A stretch of 64,000 nt of DNA from Rapana venosa (Eukaryota > Mollusca > Gastropoda > Neogastropoda > Muricidae), in contig CM054140.1 of assembly GCA_028751875.1 (NCBI GenBank), positions 49,719,671-49,783,670 of the forward strand, written 5' to 3'. The translations under genes were made by a program, and so were the position numbers. Of the stretch, positions 1-10,584 are shown one piece after another. Position 1 is the first letter of the stretch; every line of letters starts with the position of its first letter. The notes beneath the pieces were generated by a model, which did not search any database, was not told where the DNA came from, and saw only the letters and a list, made by a program, of their open reading frames with translations.

Positions 1-196
1 AAAGATGAGTTTGTAAACTAGACAGATGAATGGACTGGAAGGATACAGGTTTCTTCTGGAATTAAGTAGTAAAAGTATTCAAAACAAGTAGGGGTTCATA
101 TTTTGTCTCAATATGATTTCTGTATGTCTTCTTTTACAGCTGTCGGCCAGAGCTGCATTATGGAGATGATATCATGACCCCAGTATGGCGGCTGAG

Positions 197-198
<2 letters not shown>

Positions 199-260
<62 letters not shown>
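199..260. repeat. (TG)n microsatellite
   Basis: Nearly pure TG dinucleotide run with one TT interruption. Open frames through it, on both strands, are low-complexity artefacts. Confidence 0.97.
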
Positions 261-262
<2 letters not shown>

Positions 263-279
263 GGTTTCGTTCCTCTGCT

Positions 280-400
280 AGAGCTCCGAGGTTCTCACAT
301 GGTGAAATTTTGCGTATGCGACCGTTTTTGCCCACCATGAAGGTAGCCGCATTCCGACTTTGGGGATGTTTCCGCGGCATGTCTCGTAACGGTTGGATTT
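280..400 (+). repeat. rep-M dispersed repeat, copy 1
   Basis: About 120 bp that reappear as the reverse complement at 7845-7970, including the shared strings ttttgcgtatgcga and gcattccgactt. A shorter piece is at 3948-3992. I see no tRNA-like box and do not recognise the family. It lies directly beside the TG run. Confidence 0.7.
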
Positions 401-449
401 ACGCATGAACATTCTGGTGGCACAGGTAGGTGATAACGTTACAAGGAAA

Positions 450-811
450 GGGAGACGGGATAGCCTAGTGGTTAGAGCATTGCGCTCGCAATCTGACGAC
501 CCGGGTTCGATTCCCGTTCAAGGGGATATTTTCCTCTGGAGTTAACATCAGTGCCGACTCCACTCTCCCCAAAAGTCCTTCGGATGAGACTATAAACCGA
601 GGCCCCGTGTGCGAACTCACGCAGAACATCTCGCGCACACGTTAAATCCTGTTCCGCTTTTCGTAAGAGTAGGCCATTGTGTGCCGGTGGGAACAAATGA
701 CAGAATTTACAAACACCGCATACACACGGGGACTGGATGTATAAAAGCACATAAGTGCTTATTCCAATATCCTCGTTATAAAAGAATAAATAAAATAAAT
801 AAATAAAATAC
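450..811 (+). mobile_element. SINE-A, full-length copy 1
   Basis: Full-length tRNA-derived SINE. The head (454-525) has an A-box-like tagcctagtggtt at 461-473 and a B-box-like gggttcgattc at 503-513, the two parts of a type 2 RNA polymerase III promoter. A central block (about 575-640) contains the phrase ataaaccgaggccccgtg, also found in SINE-H and rep-D. The 3' part ends in aagtgcttattcc and an A/T-rich (AAATA)n tail. About thirteen copies or fragments lie in the window on both strands, as expected of a retroposon. It encodes no protein and would have needed a LINE partner. The exact family name cannot be assigned without a repeat library. Confidence 0.9.
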
Positions 812-1390
812 CTGAACGCTTTCTTGATCTGGACAAACAGTGTAGAGACCTGACTTTTTCCCCCTTTGGCTCTTTAGGGACTCACTGCAACACCGCACTG
901 AACGTTTCAAGCTTGCAGTGTGTCGTGGACATGTTCAACAGGGCGGAGCCCAACCCTCCCCACACCGTAGATTGCATGCTGGGGTACGTTCTCGTCATCC
1001 ATCCTCACCTCACCTATCCCGTAGTCCCGTGAGGGCACCAATGAAGATTTTTGCAACCAGCTTCCTCCACAACTCCCCGCGGTCCTCTGCTTTGTGTAGC
1101 GAATCGTTCTACTCCGGGCCATACTGCCTAACAAAAGTGGCCTGCTCTTCTCCTTTGTTGTTGTGAGTGTGTTAATTTTAGTCCCAGCGGAGATGTCCGA
1201 TTTGGGGACATGCTCTTCTAAAAACAGTGGAGGAATTTTAACACGTGCACACGATGTTAAGCGTGCGTTGAACCCTCGATTCGTAGTGTTTTCTGTAGTG
1301 GTAACCCAAGTACCCATCCCTCCTTACCCACCTCCATTCTTTACTCACCCCTCAGTTTTTCACAATACCATCGTGGCCATTTCAGAGTCC

Positions 1391-1396
<6 letters not shown>
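812..1396. other. No recognisable feature
   Basis: Moderately GC-rich, apparently single-copy in this window. A 136-codon open frame on the minus strand (1317-907) has no motif I recognise and no supporting context, so I do not call it a gene. Confidence 0.5.

Positions 1397-1447
<51 letters not shown>
1397..1447. repeat. (CT)n microsatellite
   Basis: Pure CT run, followed by a C/T-rich degenerate stretch to about 1500. Confidence 0.97.
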
Positions 1448-1448
<1 letters not shown>

Positions 1449-1741
1449 ACCCCCTTTCTCTCACCCTCCCTCCCTTTCTCTCTCACCCTCACCCTGGCTC
1501 ATTGTGTGTGTGTGAAGACTAAAGGACTGGTGTGTTTATGTGTGCAATGCATAGTCAAAAGCGTACCGGGACCCCCCACCCTCCCCACCCCAATTCTTCC
1601 CCCCCCCCCTCCTCCACTCCATCGATTACCGGTAAAAACGGCTGCAGTTCCATTCCAGCCCATTCCCTTTATGGGCCGCGGTAAACGTTAGGGACTCGAG
1701 CGGGAAAGGGTACTTCACTTTTTCAGGGTGAGAGGTAGCCA

Positions 1742-1743
<2 letters not shown>
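1448..1743. other. C-rich spacer, no gene seen
   Basis: Pyrimidine-rich and C-rich sequence, including a C run near 1600. Nothing recognised. Confidence 0.5.
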
Positions 1744-1802
<59 letters not shown>

Positions 1803-1875
1803 GAGAGAGATAGATAGAGTGAGAGAGTGAGAGAGAGAGAGAGGGGGGGGCAGAAAGAAAGGCACATAGAGAGAC

Positions 1876-1913
<38 letters not shown>
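1744..1913. repeat. Compound (GT)n-(GA)n microsatellite
   Basis: GT run to about 1801, then interrupted GA repeats to 1910. A short TG-rich piece follows at 1938-1970. Confidence 0.95.
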
Positions 1914-2024
1914 TGCAGCTTGACTGTTGTCCTTGAGGTGTGTGTGTGTTGTGTGTTGTGTGTGTGGTGTAGGTTATATGGCGTGTGAATCATAGTCTTG
2001 TGATCAGATGAAAATAGATTAAAA

Positions 2025-2027
<3 letters not shown>

Positions 2028-2089
<62 letters not shown>

Positions 2090-2125
2090 CCTCCCCCTCT
2101 CTCTTTCTCCCCCCCCCCCCCCTTT
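2028..2125. repeat. (CT)n with poly-C
   Basis: CT run of about 60 bp grading into CCCT repeats and a run of C. Confidence 0.95.
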
Positions 2126-2427
2126 GCCTCGCTGTTCTCTGGCTCGGCACCCAGCAAAACGTACAACTCAGCACCAGTGCAAATAGTTCTGTATTTTACG
2201 TGTATTCGCTCTGAGTGTGAAGGACTGCCACCAACAATACTGAATGCTGTGTCACAAGACACAGCGGTGTCTCGATCTCCTTTTAAAAATCAAAGAAAGA
2301 GGAAACCATGCCGTTATTGTGCTAAGACCAACACTCACCATTTTTCATTTCAAACGCCTGTCATTTTAAGAACGCACTGCATGCAAAGTACAGAAGAACG
2401 TGTCCCTCTCCAGTAAACAAAGGAAGA
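2126..2427. other. No recognisable feature
   Basis: Ordinary composition. Short open frames only; no repeat partner seen in the window. Confidence 0.4.
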
Positions 2428-2784
2428 ATGTATTTATTTTTTTATTCTTTTATTTCGAGGATAATGGAATAAGCACTCGTGTGCTTTTTTAAAAACATCT
2501 AGTCCTCGTGTGCATGCAGTATTTTAAATGTTGTCATCCGTTCCCACCGGCACACAATGGCCTACTCTTTCGAAAAGCGGAAACGGACTTAACGTGTACG
2601 CAAGATGTTCTACGTGTGTTCGCACACGGGGACTCGTTTTATAGTCTCATCCGAAGGACTTCTAGGGAGAGTGGATCCAGTACTGATGTTAACTCCAGGG
2701 GAAAAAGTTCCCCTTGAACGGGATTCGAGCCCGGGTCAGCAGATTGCAAAAGCAATGTTCTAACCACTAGGCTATCCCGTCCCC
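2428..2784 (-). mobile_element. SINE-A, full-length copy 2
   Basis: Reverse-oriented full-length copy. The T-rich 3' tail complement lies at 2430-2455, and the tRNA-like head ends at 2784 with the complement of the gggacgggatag start. It encloses the complement of the B-box near 2730. About 1.6 kb separates it from copy 1, so the two form an inverted pair. Confidence 0.9.
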
Positions 2785-3010
2785 TCAAGCACTCCTAGAC
2801 ACACCGTGACAATCAGCAAAGTGGATCGTACCCCATCAAGTTTGTTTCTGCCGACTAATCCCAGAAGTAACTGGTGTTAATCGGAGCAGTTCAGATGTAG
2901 GTGATGCAGATATGTGTGAATATATGAAACAGCTGATGATATGGGAGAAACGGGTATGACTAGTCAGGCCCACAGTGTGGTGCTTACCATCAAACTGAAG
3001 AATGTTTCTT
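2785..3010. other. No recognisable feature
   Basis: Single-copy in this window; no motif seen. Confidence 0.4.
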
Positions 3011-3298
3011 ATTGCATTTATTTATTTATTTATTTATTTATTTATTGTATTTACTTATCTATTTATACCACTTTAAGTCACCGTAGATTTATCTGCGTGG
3101 AATTCGGACTGCTCTCCCCGGGGAGAGCGCGTCGCCACAAGAGCAGCGCCATCCATTATTTTTGTTTTCTTTTTCCTGTCTGCAACTGTATTTCTTTCCC
3201 TATCAGAGTGGATTTTTCCTACAGATTTTTGCCAGGGACAACTCTCTTGTTGCCGTGGGTTCTTTCACGTGCGCTAAATAATTATGTGTAACACACGG

Positions 3299-3329
<31 letters not shown>

Positions 3330-3412
3330 TAGCACCCAGACCACCACTCATGATCTAATGGATGGGGGCAAAATCTCGGGGCCAAACGGGATATACACGT
3401 CGGTTTGAACAG
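3011..3412 (-). mobile_element. SINE-H, copy 1 (5' truncated)
   Basis: Minus-strand copy. An ATTT tail (3015-3050) precedes the 3' body, which is recognised by gagagcgcgtcgccacaaga and ccgtgggttctttcacgtgc, both seen again at 11862, 34120 and 49858. The central rule cctcggtttatcgtctcatc is the complement of the core shared with SINE-A. The tRNA-like head is largely missing at the right end. Confidence 0.85.
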
Positions 3413-3625
3413 GTTGGGGATTTTTTTTTCTAGCCTGCAGGAAAAAACCCAACAACCACTAGCATCAGAAGTCACTTGAAGCGACAACAGCGAAACGTTG
3501 AAGAGAATTTAGTTCGAATTTTTTGGGTAAAATGTTGACAGTTTTCACACTACTATAAAAAGATGCGAAACGTAGCACAGCTGCTGAGGATAAAAAAAAA
3601 TGCGCGAAAGAGATAGGAGAGTTAG

Positions 3626-3627
<2 letters not shown>
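3413..3627. other. No recognisable feature
   Basis: Contains short T and A runs; nothing else recognised. Confidence 0.4.
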
Positions 3628-3668
<41 letters not shown>

Positions 3669-3728
3669 ATAGGAGTGTTAGCTGTGTGTGTGTGTGTGTG
3701 TGTGCGTGTGTGTGTGTGTGTGTGTGTG
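3628..3728. repeat. (TG)n microsatellite, two blocks
   Basis: Two TG runs separated by agataggagtgttagc. The same phrase precedes the first block (3613-3627), so a TG-plus-flank unit appears to have been duplicated in tandem. Confidence 0.93.
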
Positions 3729-3947
3729 ATTTACGTGTCATGACAGGTGGCGGTACTACTAACACTGTTGTCTTTATTCCGTGATACACTCGCCCGTGTG
3801 ATAATGCTTGTTCCTGCCATAATTATACCATACTCTTTTTGAAGTGTCTGGTTTGTTCAGTGTTCCCATTCCGCTGTCCCCTTGTATATGGGCTAAAAAA
3901 ACAACAACCAAACCACATCAAACAAAATAAATACGCAAAAAAAAAAA

Positions 3948-3986
3948 AAATCTCACCACTACTGAAACTGGGAGCTCTAGCTAAGG

Positions 3987-3992
<6 letters not shown>
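3948..3992 (+). repeat. rep-M fragment
   Basis: About 45 bp containing ctcacca and gagctctagc, matching one end of the rep-M copies at 280-400 and 7845-7970. It runs directly into a CT microsatellite. Confidence 0.45.
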
Positions 3993-4038
<46 letters not shown>

Positions 4039-4077
4039 CTCACTCTCTCTCTCTCTCTCTCACTCACTCACACATCT

Positions 4078-4135
<58 letters not shown>
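3990..4135. repeat. (CT)n microsatellite
   Basis: Long interrupted CT array with CACT interruptions. Serine/leucine-rich open frames here are artefacts. Confidence 0.96.
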
Positions 4136-4138
<3 letters not shown>

Positions 4139-4224
4139 GCCTTTGTTTCTGTGTCTATACCTCCGTCTCTCTATTAATTTGTACGTTTTAGTGTGTGTAT
4201 ACACGCGCATACTTGTCCACGCGC

Positions 4225-4274
4225 ATGCGTGTGTGCATGTGTGAGTGTTTGTGTGTGTGTGTGTGCGCGCGTGT

Positions 4275-4326
<52 letters not shown>

Positions 4327-4330
4327 TGTA
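4225..4330. repeat. (TG)n microsatellite
   Basis: TG run of about 60 bp with CG-containing interruptions at its left end. Confidence 0.96.
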
Positions 4331-4387
4331 CAAATTTAGAAAGATAGAGCTTACGAGTATGTGGGTGTACGTCCGTACGCGAGCGCA

Positions 4388-4475
4388 CTTGTGTGTGTGC
4401 GTGTGCGTGTGCGTGTGCGTGCGTGCATATGTACCTACGTACGTACGTATGTACATATGTATGTATGTATGCATG
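4388..4475. repeat. GT/GTAC/GTAT-rich simple repeat
   Basis: Alternating GTGC, GTAC and GTAT tetramers, grading from GT repeats; a smaller relative of the GTAT array that follows. Confidence 0.85.
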
Positions 4476-4663
4476 AATGTGCGTATCTAGAAAGATATGT
4501 CTTTCATGTAAGCAATTTGTGTGTGTGGGAGAGATGGAGAGAGAGGTGTACATATGCGTGCCTGCTTGTCATTGAGCAAGCGAGCCTGTGCCGACATATG
4601 TTTCTGTTGGGCGTTTCTGCCCGTCTGTCAGTGCATATGTCACGTCTGTCTGTAAGTATGCAT

Positions 4664-4832
4664 ATACACATGTATGTATGTATGTATGTATGTATGTATG
4701 TATGTGTGTGTGTGTATGTGTGTATATACGTACGTATGTATGTACGTACGTATGTATGTATGTATGTATGTATGTATGTATGTATGTATGTATGTATGTA
4801 TGTATGTATGTATGTATGTATGTATGTACGTG
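4664..4832. repeat. (GTAT)n tetranucleotide array
   Basis: Long GTAT array with GTAC and GTGT interruptions. A period of 4 leaves several frames open (repeated MYVC), which explains the overlapping open frames on both strands. Confidence 0.97.
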
Positions 4833-4902
4833 TATGAATGTATAGAGGTTTGTATGCATGTATATATGTTTCATGCACGTAATATATGCATGTACAAAAT
4901 TA

Positions 4903-4977
4903 CCCCCCCCCCCCTCTCTCTCTCTCTCCTCATGAATGGGCTTAAAAAGCTTAACAATAAAATGCCATTCTCTCTCT

Positions 4978-5066
<89 letters not shown>
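4903..5066. repeat. Poly-C, (CT)n, (TA)n, (GA)n compound
   Basis: A C run and CT repeat at 4903-4929. A TA run of about 45 bp (4981-5026) passes directly into a GA run to 5066. Confidence 0.96.
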
Positions 5067-5070
<4 letters not shown>

Positions 5071-5837
5071 TATATATACACCCACACACCCACATAATTA
5101 TACACATATGTATAATGCATATATGTTATGTATTATATCTAAAGACTCTGTCTATGCAAATAGAGACACCAAACATAACCGTGTATGTGTGAATCCGCGT
5201 GTCGATGCTAATCTGACATCAGCACAGCACGTGCAACCACAGCCTTTTCCTGTCAGGCTGGCTGTCAGGCTTCAGAGCCAGTGTGGCGCGCGCTGTTCAA
5301 AGAACCTGGCCGGCCAACACCAGGAGCAATAGCATCATCATCGTCATCCTCAGGCCCCCACACCTGTTGCCGCGCCCCTGTACGTCCTCGGGCTGCTCCT
5401 CCCTATTGCTCAACTTCACTGTGCTTGCAGCCGTTGTCGCGGGAGAGTGTGGTTATAGCAGTGTAGGTAGGGAAAAATACATGTATGTCAGTACGCACAT
5501 GCAGGTGGTAGAAACATTCTCTTTCGCGTTGCGCACCCATATATAAATGGGATGTAGACAGTGACGCTCGCGTGCACGGTCGCGCGCGCGGTCATACACA
5601 CACAGACAGACACACACACACGTATGCACACGCATACACACACAATCACACATATGTTTGTCAAATCTCTCTTTCTCTCTCTCTCTCTCCTCTCACACTC
5701 ATACAGATAATGACCTAGTTAAGCCACTGCTATGAAAGAGAGAGAGAGAGAGAGAGGGGAGGGTAATCCGACATTTTTCAAACTCGGCCTGAATCAACAA
5801 AACATGATACTAAAAATATTGTTAGATACCTTCTCTT
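5067..5837. other. Single-copy stretch with GC-rich centre
   Basis: 5190-5470 is GC-rich and free of simple repeats, with open frames in two plus-strand frames. None has a motif I recognise. Short CA, CT and GA runs flank it (5597-5650, 5670-5690, 5737-5757). Confidence 0.4.
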
Positions 5838-5862
5838 CGCACGCACGCACGCAACACACACA

Positions 5863-5905
<43 letters not shown>
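5838..5905. repeat. (CA)n microsatellite
   Basis: ACGC repeats followed by a CA run. Confidence 0.95.
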
Positions 5906-6324
5906 CACACCAAAACAGAATAAACAAACGCTCTGAGGAAGGGAAATCCGTTTTTAAAAAAAATCAAAGAATTTGACTGGACAGTACCACCACCACCACA
6001 ACAACAACAAACGACAAGAAACTCCTACAAATAAATAAAGAAGAAAAAACACCAGAACGAAACAAACATCCAAACCAGCCAAAAGGTATTAGCTTACCTG
6101 AGAACTGCCGTGAAGTGGAGGAAGGTGGGGTGCCGGGCCAGGGTAGGTCTGAAGCGAGGTGGGACAACCTTGACGGTCAGAGCAGAAAGCCTGAAACTCG
6201 TGATCTGAGGCCACTGAAGCTGCGAGCTTCAGCCTCTCTCTGTTCAGCTGCACGTCAGGGGCATGTTTATTCCCTTCTGACTATCCTTAAAGTCTGTCGG
6301 ATGATAACCCCAAACGCTATTTGA
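5906..6324. other. No recognisable feature
   Basis: A-rich start with short CCA/ACA triplet runs near 5985-6010; no gene seen. Confidence 0.4.
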
Positions 6325-6680
6325 TTGGTTTGGTTGATGGTACAGTTCCCAAATCGGATAACACCGCTGGGACTTGAACACAATCCAACCCAAATCTTCC
6401 AGATGAGACCTTATAAACTGAGTTGCGAACGCACGCAGAATATTTCGCGCACACGTTCAAATTCTCCACTTCTGTGGAAGAGTAGGCCAGACATGGCCGA
6501 TGGTACGGATGACACGAACATAGTCGCGCGCTCTTAACTACCTGGGGAGGGAGGGAGGGAGGGATGGGTTCTGCCAGGGTCAACAGGTCCTGGATGGACA
6601 CACGGGCTGAAAACTTCACTGCAATACCCAACGACTCCTCAAGCAGTTTTAAGGAAGAAGTCAGCTGCGCTGATTGTCAT
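6325..6680 (+). mobile_element. rep-D, copy 1 (diverged SINE-like)
   Basis: Old, diverged element. Its middle (6390-6510) matches the SINE-A core, including gcagaatatttcgcgcacac and an agagtaggcca motif. Its 3' module (6607-6668) has the phrase aaggaagaagtcagct. That module recurs at 12235-12300, 20975-21045, 26505-26580 and 28342-28410, in four cases downstream of a SINE-like core. A GGGA run near 6545-6565 interrupts it. Confidence 0.65.
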
Positions 6681-6945
6681 GGATTTCTGGTTTGTGAGAT
6701 GCTACACATCTTCGTGTTCGCATTCATAGTCAGTGGCAGTATGTATAGACAGTGGTGCTGATTCTTGGAACGAGGTTCTTTCTTCTTTCTTCATTCAATC
6801 TTTCTTAGAATGTGTTTCTGGAAGGGGAGGGGGGATTGGGGTAGGGGTGAAGTGGGGGGTGGCTGTTTTGTCTCCGGACAGTGATCCTTCAGTTCTGCAA
6901 AAATAATGATGGAAAATGTAAACCACTAAAGTTAAGAAAACGTTT
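6681..6945. other. No recognisable feature
   Basis: G-rich patch at 6823-6865; otherwise ordinary. Confidence 0.4.
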
Positions 6946-6953
6946 ATGTTGGG

Positions 6954-7075
6954 GCGCGCGCGCGCGCGTGTGTGTGTATGACACGAGAGAAAGAGGCGAG
7001 AGGGAGAGATGGAGAGAGAGAGAGAGAGAGAGAGACACTAGAGAGAGACGAAAGATAGAGAGAGAGAGGGAATGA
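6954..7075. repeat. (CG)n, (TG)n and GA-rich compound
   Basis: Short CG run at 6955-6968, TG, then GA repeats to 7070. ATG/ATGATG triplets follow at 7079-7102. Confidence 0.9.
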
Positions 7076-7150
7076 CAACGATGATGATGATAATGATGAT
7101 GCCAGTTATCTTCTGTTTCAAAGATAAATAGTATTCATATACTTATACAA

Positions 7151-7152
<2 letters not shown>

Positions 7153-7244
<92 letters not shown>

Positions 7245-7330
7245 GATAGAGGCACGCAGGCAGGCAAGCGGGCAGGAGAGAAAAAGGGAGGAAGAAAGAG
7301 GGAGACAGACAGACAGACACAGACACACAG
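7153..7330. repeat. (GA)n and (GACA)n microsatellite
   Basis: Pure GA run of about 60 bp, then GACA tetramers and degenerate GGCA/GACA to 7330. All open frames here are artefacts. Confidence 0.96.
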
Positions 7331-7844
7331 ACTTTTCGACAGACACACCAACAGAACACGAGCGCACATGTGTTTCAATAATTATATGCATGCAGATCTG
7401 TGTCCTGTTTTCCAAACTGCAACAATACACTGATGCCGGCCAATTCACGGCAAATCCAGTCCTCCTGTGAGCAATTGAACCCAACAGCAGGAAATCTTTT
7501 GGACATTTTTATATATAAATGTGTGTGTGTGTGAATAGAGAGAGAGAGAGAGAGCGAGCTTTTTTTGGCTTTTACCACAACTCCTGGATGATGCATTGGG
7601 GACACTGCACTGCCTTTTTTCAAGCAGTGAGTCACGAGCATTTCAAATTTAGCGGAGCTTATTGCTGTCGTAATCACAGAGTGTATGCTGGACATAGTTA
7701 TATCGTCTATACCACTGGCCTTAACTGGTCTATTTTTGTACGAATGTGGATATTTTTATCGTTTGCATATTTTTTGCACATGGGACCTCTGTTTACGGTG
7801 ACGTCCAAAGGAGTATCGGGGTCTTTGAGTCAGTCAGTCCCCAG
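7331..7844. other. No recognisable feature
   Basis: Contains short GT and GA runs near 7520-7555. The 161-codon plus-strand open frame starting at 7519 has no recognised motif and runs into rep-M. Confidence 0.4.
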
Positions 7845-7970
7845 GGAACAAATACCTCGAACATCCCGAAGTCGGAATGCAGCTACCTTACTGGTGGATA
7901 AACGTTCGCATACGCAAAACCTCACCATTGGTAAATCTCTAAGATCTAGCCGAGAAATGGGGGGAAAAAT
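7845..7970 (-). repeat. rep-M dispersed repeat, copy 2
   Basis: Reverse complement of 280-400, with shared strings such as aagtcggaatgc and tcgcatacgcaaaa. Identity looks moderately high with small indels. Confidence 0.7.
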
Positions 7971-8008
7971 CAAAAACAAATTTAAACACACATCTCAGTG
8001 GTGAATCG

Positions 8009-8083
<75 letters not shown>
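8009..8083. repeat. (AT)n microsatellite
   Basis: AT run of about 75 bp, ending exactly where the SINE-G copy begins. Confidence 0.97.
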
Positions 8084-8086
<3 letters not shown>

Positions 8087-8367
8087 AAGGCATTCCAAAA
8101 CCTATAAGGTCGTAAGGAAGCGAGGCGTCAGAGACCTCACTTCTCTAGGAGCCAGTATAATGAGGGCGGCACCCATCTCCTCTCCCTCGCTGCTTTACCT
8201 TCCTTTACCCTAAAGAGGCAGGTACCCATTTACAGCTGGGTGAACTGGGGGACTGTACTGAAGCCAAGTGCGCAAACGGTCACCCATCCAAGTGGTAACC
8301 ACGCTCAACGCTGCTTAACTTGGCTGGGGGAAAGCGAGTGCTCCGACCCCTGAGCTATCCCGTCCCC
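8084..8367 (-). mobile_element. SINE-G (tRNA/5S-like), copy 1
   Basis: Full-length minus-strand copy. It starts, in its own sense, at 8367 with gggacgggatagctcag. The 5S rRNA-like segment lies at about 8277-8322 (complement ggtcacccatccaagtgg). It ends in the complement of tataggttttggaatgcctt. It sits between an AT run and a C run. Confidence 0.9.
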
Positions 8368-8387
8368 CCCCCCCCCCCCCCCCCCCG
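8361..8387. repeat. Poly-C run
   Basis: A run of about 24 C, abutting the 5' end of SINE-G; length is probably unreliable in any assembly. Confidence 0.9.
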
Positions 8388-8790
8388 CTATCTATCTATA
8401 TTTATATCTATCTACCTATATATATGAGAGAGAGAGATGAGAGAGAGAGAGAGAAAATCCTATTTTTTTCCCAGGAACCATCAATTTTTTTCTAGTAATA
8501 TGACGCACTCTGTTGGCAAATTTGGTGACTAGATGACTACAAGTTGATGACTGTATGGACGTATACAGAGAAGATAACAAACAGCAGCAGCAGCAGCAGC
8601 AGATGTAGGTTATACATGGAACCGATTCAGACAGGGGATGCTGCATAGTTTGGTGCCGTCAGAATATTCTACAGAAGTAAAAACACCAGACCTGTTCTGT
8701 TTGAATACCAGATACATATGGCTGTTACACAGGGCTACTATGCAAATATGTCCAGCCTACTTGTAGGTACTATCTCTCTCTCTCTCACAT
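8388..8790. other. No gene; minor simple repeats
   Basis: TATC/GA runs at 8388-8455 and a seven-unit CAG-type run at 8582-8602. Otherwise single-copy. Confidence 0.5.
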
Positions 8791-8792
<2 letters not shown>

Positions 8793-8848
<56 letters not shown>

Positions 8849-8960
8849 CAGATGTTGCACGCACATACACATACATACATATATATATATAAAATTATAC
8901 ACACACATATATCTATCTCTCTCTCTCTCTCTATATATATATATCTATATATTTATATGA
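8793..8960. repeat. (GA)n and TA/CA/CT mixed simple repeats
   Basis: GA run at 8796-8846, then CATA, TA, CA and CT blocks to 8960. Confidence 0.93.
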
Positions 8961-9002
8961 GAGAGAAGCAGATTTATTTATTCTTTTTTGTGTGTGTTTG
9001 CT

Positions 9003-9037
9003 TTTGTTTTGTTTAGGATAATGGAATAAGCATTCGT

Positions 9038-9042
<5 letters not shown>
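9003..9042 (-). mobile_element. SINE-A 3' fragment
   Basis: About 35 bp, ggataatggaataagcattc, matching the extreme 3' end of SINE-A. It is cut off by the following GA array. Confidence 0.6.

Positions 9043-9096
<54 letters not shown>
9041..9096. repeat. (GA)n microsatellite
   Basis: Pure GA run. Confidence 0.97.
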
Positions 9097-9098
<2 letters not shown>

Positions 9099-9221
9099 TC
9101 GAACCAGAATATTTTATTGAGGGTTATTGGATAAGCCAGAGGCTTCTTGACACCAGAGTTTAAGAGAAAAAACACAAAAAAGGGAAACACACACATCACG
9201 ATATCGGTTAATTATACACAA

Positions 9222-9357
9222 GGGGGAGAGAGACAGACAGAAAAAGAAAGAGAGGGAGAGAGAGAGAGAGGGCGACAGAGAGAGGGCGAGACAGAGAGAG
9301 AGAGAGGGGGGGGGGGGGGGAGGGAGAGACAGAGAGAGACAGAGAGAGAGAGAGTGT
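9222..9357. repeat. GA/GACA/poly-G rich repeat
   Basis: Interrupted GA and GACA repeats with a G run near 9307-9320. Confidence 0.93.
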
Positions 9358-10227
9358 ATGTGTGTTTCACGTCTGCACTCTAATATAAGCTTACATTATA
9401 GCGTTACTTCATGTTAACAACTTTTTTTTTTAAAGCTGTTTCTGTCGCTAACAAGTCCAGAAATCTCATAAATACCCTGACTACCCTGTTCATGAAAAGT
9501 TACCCCATGGTGGTACGAAAGTCAATATCGGCCAACAAAAGCAACCCATAATATGAGAGAAAACAGGCGGTACCTCCAGGGACTCGTTTTGACCTCAACA
9601 TCATCTCCAACTGTCTGTCTCTCCTACCGCGGCAGTTTTGACAATCACCCGACTCCTGTCAATTCTGTTTTTTCCCAAGAGCACTGTTTTTGGACGAAAT
9701 ACGTTACATTACTGTTGCCTATCTCAGATGACTTTCTTGCGAAGGGATTGGGGTGGGGGGTAGGGGTGGGGGTGGAGGGTGAGGGTTGGAACGGGGGAGG
9801 TGATGAAGTACATCATGATGACCTTGTCACAAACCCTGGTGTCAGTCAATTCCATGGACGACCTTTGCTGTTCAGACGTCCCAAAACACACTAGGATCCC
9901 AGCCCCACTCACTCCCTAGTTTGTACCTCCCCCCCCCCCCCCTCCCTTCTGACTGTCAGTTACATTCTCCCTCCTGTTTTCACTCCTTCCTCCCATCCCT
10001 CTCTGGGGTGCCCCCCTTTGGTGTTCTTGATTCCACCATTCATTGCTACCCTCCACCCCACCCCCACTCCCTCCACTTTCACTCCCCGATACTTGCCCTC
10101 CTCTATTGCCCTCCTCTATTGCCCTCCTCTACTGTCCAACCCTCTACTGCCCTCCTCTACTGTCCAACCCTCTACAAGTGTGAAAACAATGCTTTAGAGT
10201 AAAATTGTCGTTACCAGCATGAACAGA
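9358..10227. other. No gene; C/T-rich 14-bp minisatellite near end
   Basis: 9358-9900 is single-copy with a G-rich patch at 9748-9800. 9929-10080 is C/T-rich. 10096-10172 holds about five imperfect copies of a 14-bp unit (ccctcctctattgc and variants). No protein motif seen. Confidence 0.55.
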
Positions 10228-10560
10228 ATATTCTTCTTCGTCGAACACTCGCACATCAACTATTTTTGTCTGTCATATGAGCGGCATTGCGTTGTGCTGA
10301 CGTTAAGCTCCTGGCAAGTCAGGCCCAGCAATTCCGACTTCGGCGTGAGAGAGACTTGTTATCTGTTAAGTCTTTCTGGGGAAAAACAGGCAGGAGAATG
10401 GACCAAGAAGGCAGAAAATAGGCAAGAAGGAGGTGCCAGGCAGAAAAAAGGAACAAGGCAGAAACAAACGGATAGAAAAGAGGGAATTCCCAGCACAGAA
10501 TTTCCAGGTGGGGAAGCTAATTATATTGATAGACCCCTGGCACCCCACAAACGAGAACAG
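10228..10560 (+). repeat. rep-I dispersed repeat, copy 1
   Basis: About 330 bp. It begins with ttcttcttcgtcgaacactc and contains aggcaggagaatggaccaag plus a purine-rich middle (gaacaaggcagaaac). It ends near a gacccctggcac phrase. Other copies are at 25985-26318 (-), 35440-35775 (-), 56965-57300 (+) and a diverged one at 63265-63540 (+). No tRNA-like head is obvious. The 5' edges all abut a CTTCTT-like triplet stretch. Confidence 0.8.
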
Positions 10561-10584
10561 TATATGAAATCTGTTAAATATCTG

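Noticed and set aside
454..525. Functional tRNA gene
   Set aside because: The head is followed by the SINE-A body and recurs in other copies; acceptor-stem pairing is not convincing.
907..1317. 136-codon minus frame in single-copy sequence
   Set aside because: No recognised motif, no second exon and no supporting context; noted only in the stretch entry.
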